Origin: Ancylostoma caninum
Taxonomy: Eukaryota > Nematoda > Chromadorea > Rhabditida > Ancylostomatidae
DNA: 64,000 bases
Assembly (NCBI GenBank): GCA_037903475.1
Contig: JBAJFG010000024.1
Coordinates: forward strand, 1,116,001 to 1,180,000
Reading direction: 5' to 3'
Shown here: positions 62,732 to 64,000 of the stretch, piece after piece
Position numbering within the stretch: position 1 is the first letter of the stretch
Layout: each line of letters opens with the position of its first letter
The notes under the pieces: generated by a model
The model's input: only the letters and a program-made list of their open reading frames with translations
Told to the model about the DNA's origin: nothing
The model's database searches: none
Made by a program: the position numbers and the translations under genes

Positions 62732-63570
62732 ATGATGTTCCCTGGAGGAATTGGAGGCTCTGAATTACAACAGGCAGCTGCGGACAAGGTTAAGAACGAT
62801 GTCGGGACATTCGTGTTGTTTGGATTGTTGGTGGAAGCTGGTACGTAAAACAACTTTAGTTTTATCGGAGGGTTTTATATAATGCCAATGTGAAGAATTT
62901 GATAGTCAATTTCCGTTGCGGTACTATTGTACTTGAGCGGCCCCACTATCGAGCCCAAACTCAAAGCCATGGATTCCTCTGAAAACTTGCATACAGGGGT
63001 AATTGGATGTGCTGATCACGAGTATCATTTTCATTTCGCATGATGGTATCGATTTTATTGATTTTATCAATTTTTTTCAAGTGCGACTCCTATCTCAAAT
63101 CTCTCTGAAAAAGTGCATTTAGAGGTTTTTGAAGTTGCTGATCACGAATATAATAGCCGTTTTGCATCATAATCTCGATTTCGTTGGTTTTCTCCAGATT
63201 TTTATCTGTAGTGCGATGTAATCGCCGACTTTACTAGAGTTTTCCTCATCAAGTCGACCTTTTCTTGGGAAATCTTCATCATATTTGTAACCAGCACCTT
63301 CAGAAACCCCAGCAGGCAAGTTTTCAGAGAGATCCGGGAGGAGGTCTATACTTGGGAAAACATCGATAAAATCAATAAAATCGGTACTATCATGCGAAAT
63401 GAGTATGATATTCGTGATCAGCACATCGGATTACTCCCGTATGCAAGTTTTCAGAGGAATCCATGGTTTTGAGTTTGGGTTCGATAGTGGGGCCGCTGAA
63501 GTACAATAGTACCTCCGTTGCAGTTGCATATGGAGCTAGCTATTTTGGTATCGAAGGGCTTCTACTTTGA
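62732..63570 (+). CDS. Putative 51-aa small membrane protein, two exons
   Basis: Exon 1 is 62728-62840 with ATG at 62732, only 4 nt after a TTCCAG acceptor (trans-splice or 5'UTR intron site); it ends at a GTACGT donor. Exon 2 is 63524-63570 after TTGCAG. The product starts MMFPGGIGGSELQQAAADKV, continues KNDVGTFVLFGLLVEA with a hydrophobic stretch, and ends SYFGIEGLLL. Length and layout recall small mitochondrial outer-membrane or respiratory-chain subunits, but no family is assigned. Splice phase is consistent (1/2). The intron is almost entirely a 594-bp MITE. If the intron is wrong, the frame stops 2 codons after the donor. Confidence 0.5.
62920..63513. mobile_element. 594-bp MITE with 8-bp target duplication
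   Basis: The ends GGTACTATTGTACTTGAGCG and CGCTGAAGTACAATAGTACC are inverted, and pairing continues for about 160 bp (CCCCACTATCGARCCCAAAC, CATGGATTCCTCTGAAAACT, TTGCATAC, GCTGATCACGARTATCAT). The element is flanked by the perfect direct repeat TCCGTTGC (62912-62919 and 63514-63521). An internal segment around TTGCTGATCACGAATA repeats the arm sequence in direct orientation, a partial tandem duplication. Confidence 0.92.
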
Positions 63571-64000
63571 TTCCTCTTTAGGATTACTCGTGAGTTTTTC
63601 TTTCTTTTGCCTTTTTCTTTGTTTTCTTCTTTTCTTTTACTTCCTTGGTAGGGCGCAGATGTGCATTCTGTTTTGTCGTAAAAGACTCAAGAAGCGGTGG
63701 TCTCGAGTAGGTCGAAAATCTTGTACGAAATCGCTATTCTTATATTCCTAAAGCGGGATCTAGAGTTCACTCTTTCCTTTTATAAGCCATGAAGCAGAAC
63801 TGAAAATTTCGCTATACTAACTTGCTGCTGTTACGAAAGTTTGAGTATGTTCGGCTTGTGAAAATTTGGGAGGGTTTTATTTTGCTATTCGTTAGTGATC
63901 ATTCCAACTATTTACATTCAAAAATTTCTGTATTATTATCTCTATTATTGCGATTGCTGCCTTGTTGGGAAACCCGCCCCAGAGTGGCGGAGACTCCAGT
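63571..64000. other. Gene-free end of window with a possible hAT-MITE edge
   Basis: No gene. The last bases (AGAGTGGCGGAGACTCCA) resemble the AACGGCGGAGACCCCA string inside the hAT-like element at 42776-43042, so another copy may begin or end at the window border. Confidence 0.35.

Noticed and set aside
62511..62735. 74-codon frame containing MGYAKTASPKDIAEAIGLDF
   Set aside because: Would need a 24-nt intron to join the upstream 59-codon frame and has no recognised family; left unassigned.
1..64000. CRISPR arrays, bacterial operons or phage genes
   Set aside because: The window is eukaryotic with spliced genes; repeats present are transposon-derived and have no regular spacer architecture.

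Overview
The window reads as nuclear DNA of a nematode, most likely a clade V strongylid (hookworm-like). The evidence is many short exons, polypyrimidine-TTTCAG splice acceptors, acceptors lying 2-14 nt before start codons (trans-splicing style), an RTE-type retrotransposon fragment of the kind common in hookworms, and a very high density of short inverted-repeat elements. Species was not determined.

Layout. 1-14.3 kb: no protein gene that I can support; non-autonomous transposon remnants, AT-rich simple sequence and a tandem array of dimeric tRNA-derived SINE units (11.0-12.6 kb). 14.3-20.4 kb, minus: an MFSD8/CLN7-like lysosomal MFS transporter (about 14 exons). 20.4-28.1 kb: gene-poor, with a second copy of the SINE-bearing repeat. 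28.1-33.3 kb, minus: a BTB + WD40 protein of the KCTD3/SHKBP1 family. 33.3-36.5 kb: a 720-bp element with a 9-bp target duplication, a foldback element, an RTE reverse-transcriptase fragment and a TA-flanked MITE. 36.5-40.5 kb, plus: an SH2-tyrosine kinase of the nematode FER-like expansion whose DFG motif reads GFS. 40.6-43.1 kb: foldback elements and a hAT-like MITE with a perfect 8-bp target duplication. 43.5-46.6 kb, plus: an extended-SDR NAD(P)-dependent reductase. 47.5-51.7 kb, minus: an EAK-7/MEAK7 TLDc protein. 52.2-61.0 kb, minus: a complete 30-exon KLP-18/KIF15 (kinesin-12) gene. 62.3-63.6 kb, plus: two very small single-pass membrane protein candidates, one split by a 594-bp MITE.

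The genes do not form one pathway. The klp-18 and eak-7 homologues are co-oriented and only about 500 bp apart, which suggests a trans-spliced operon. The other genes look like independent transcription units. The most distinctive trait of the window is how often non-autonomous DNA transposons sit in introns, in one case ending 2 nt before a splice acceptor. I did not find a convincing new multi-gene system. Exon borders were traced by hand from splice consensus and reading phase, so individual borders may be off by a base or two.
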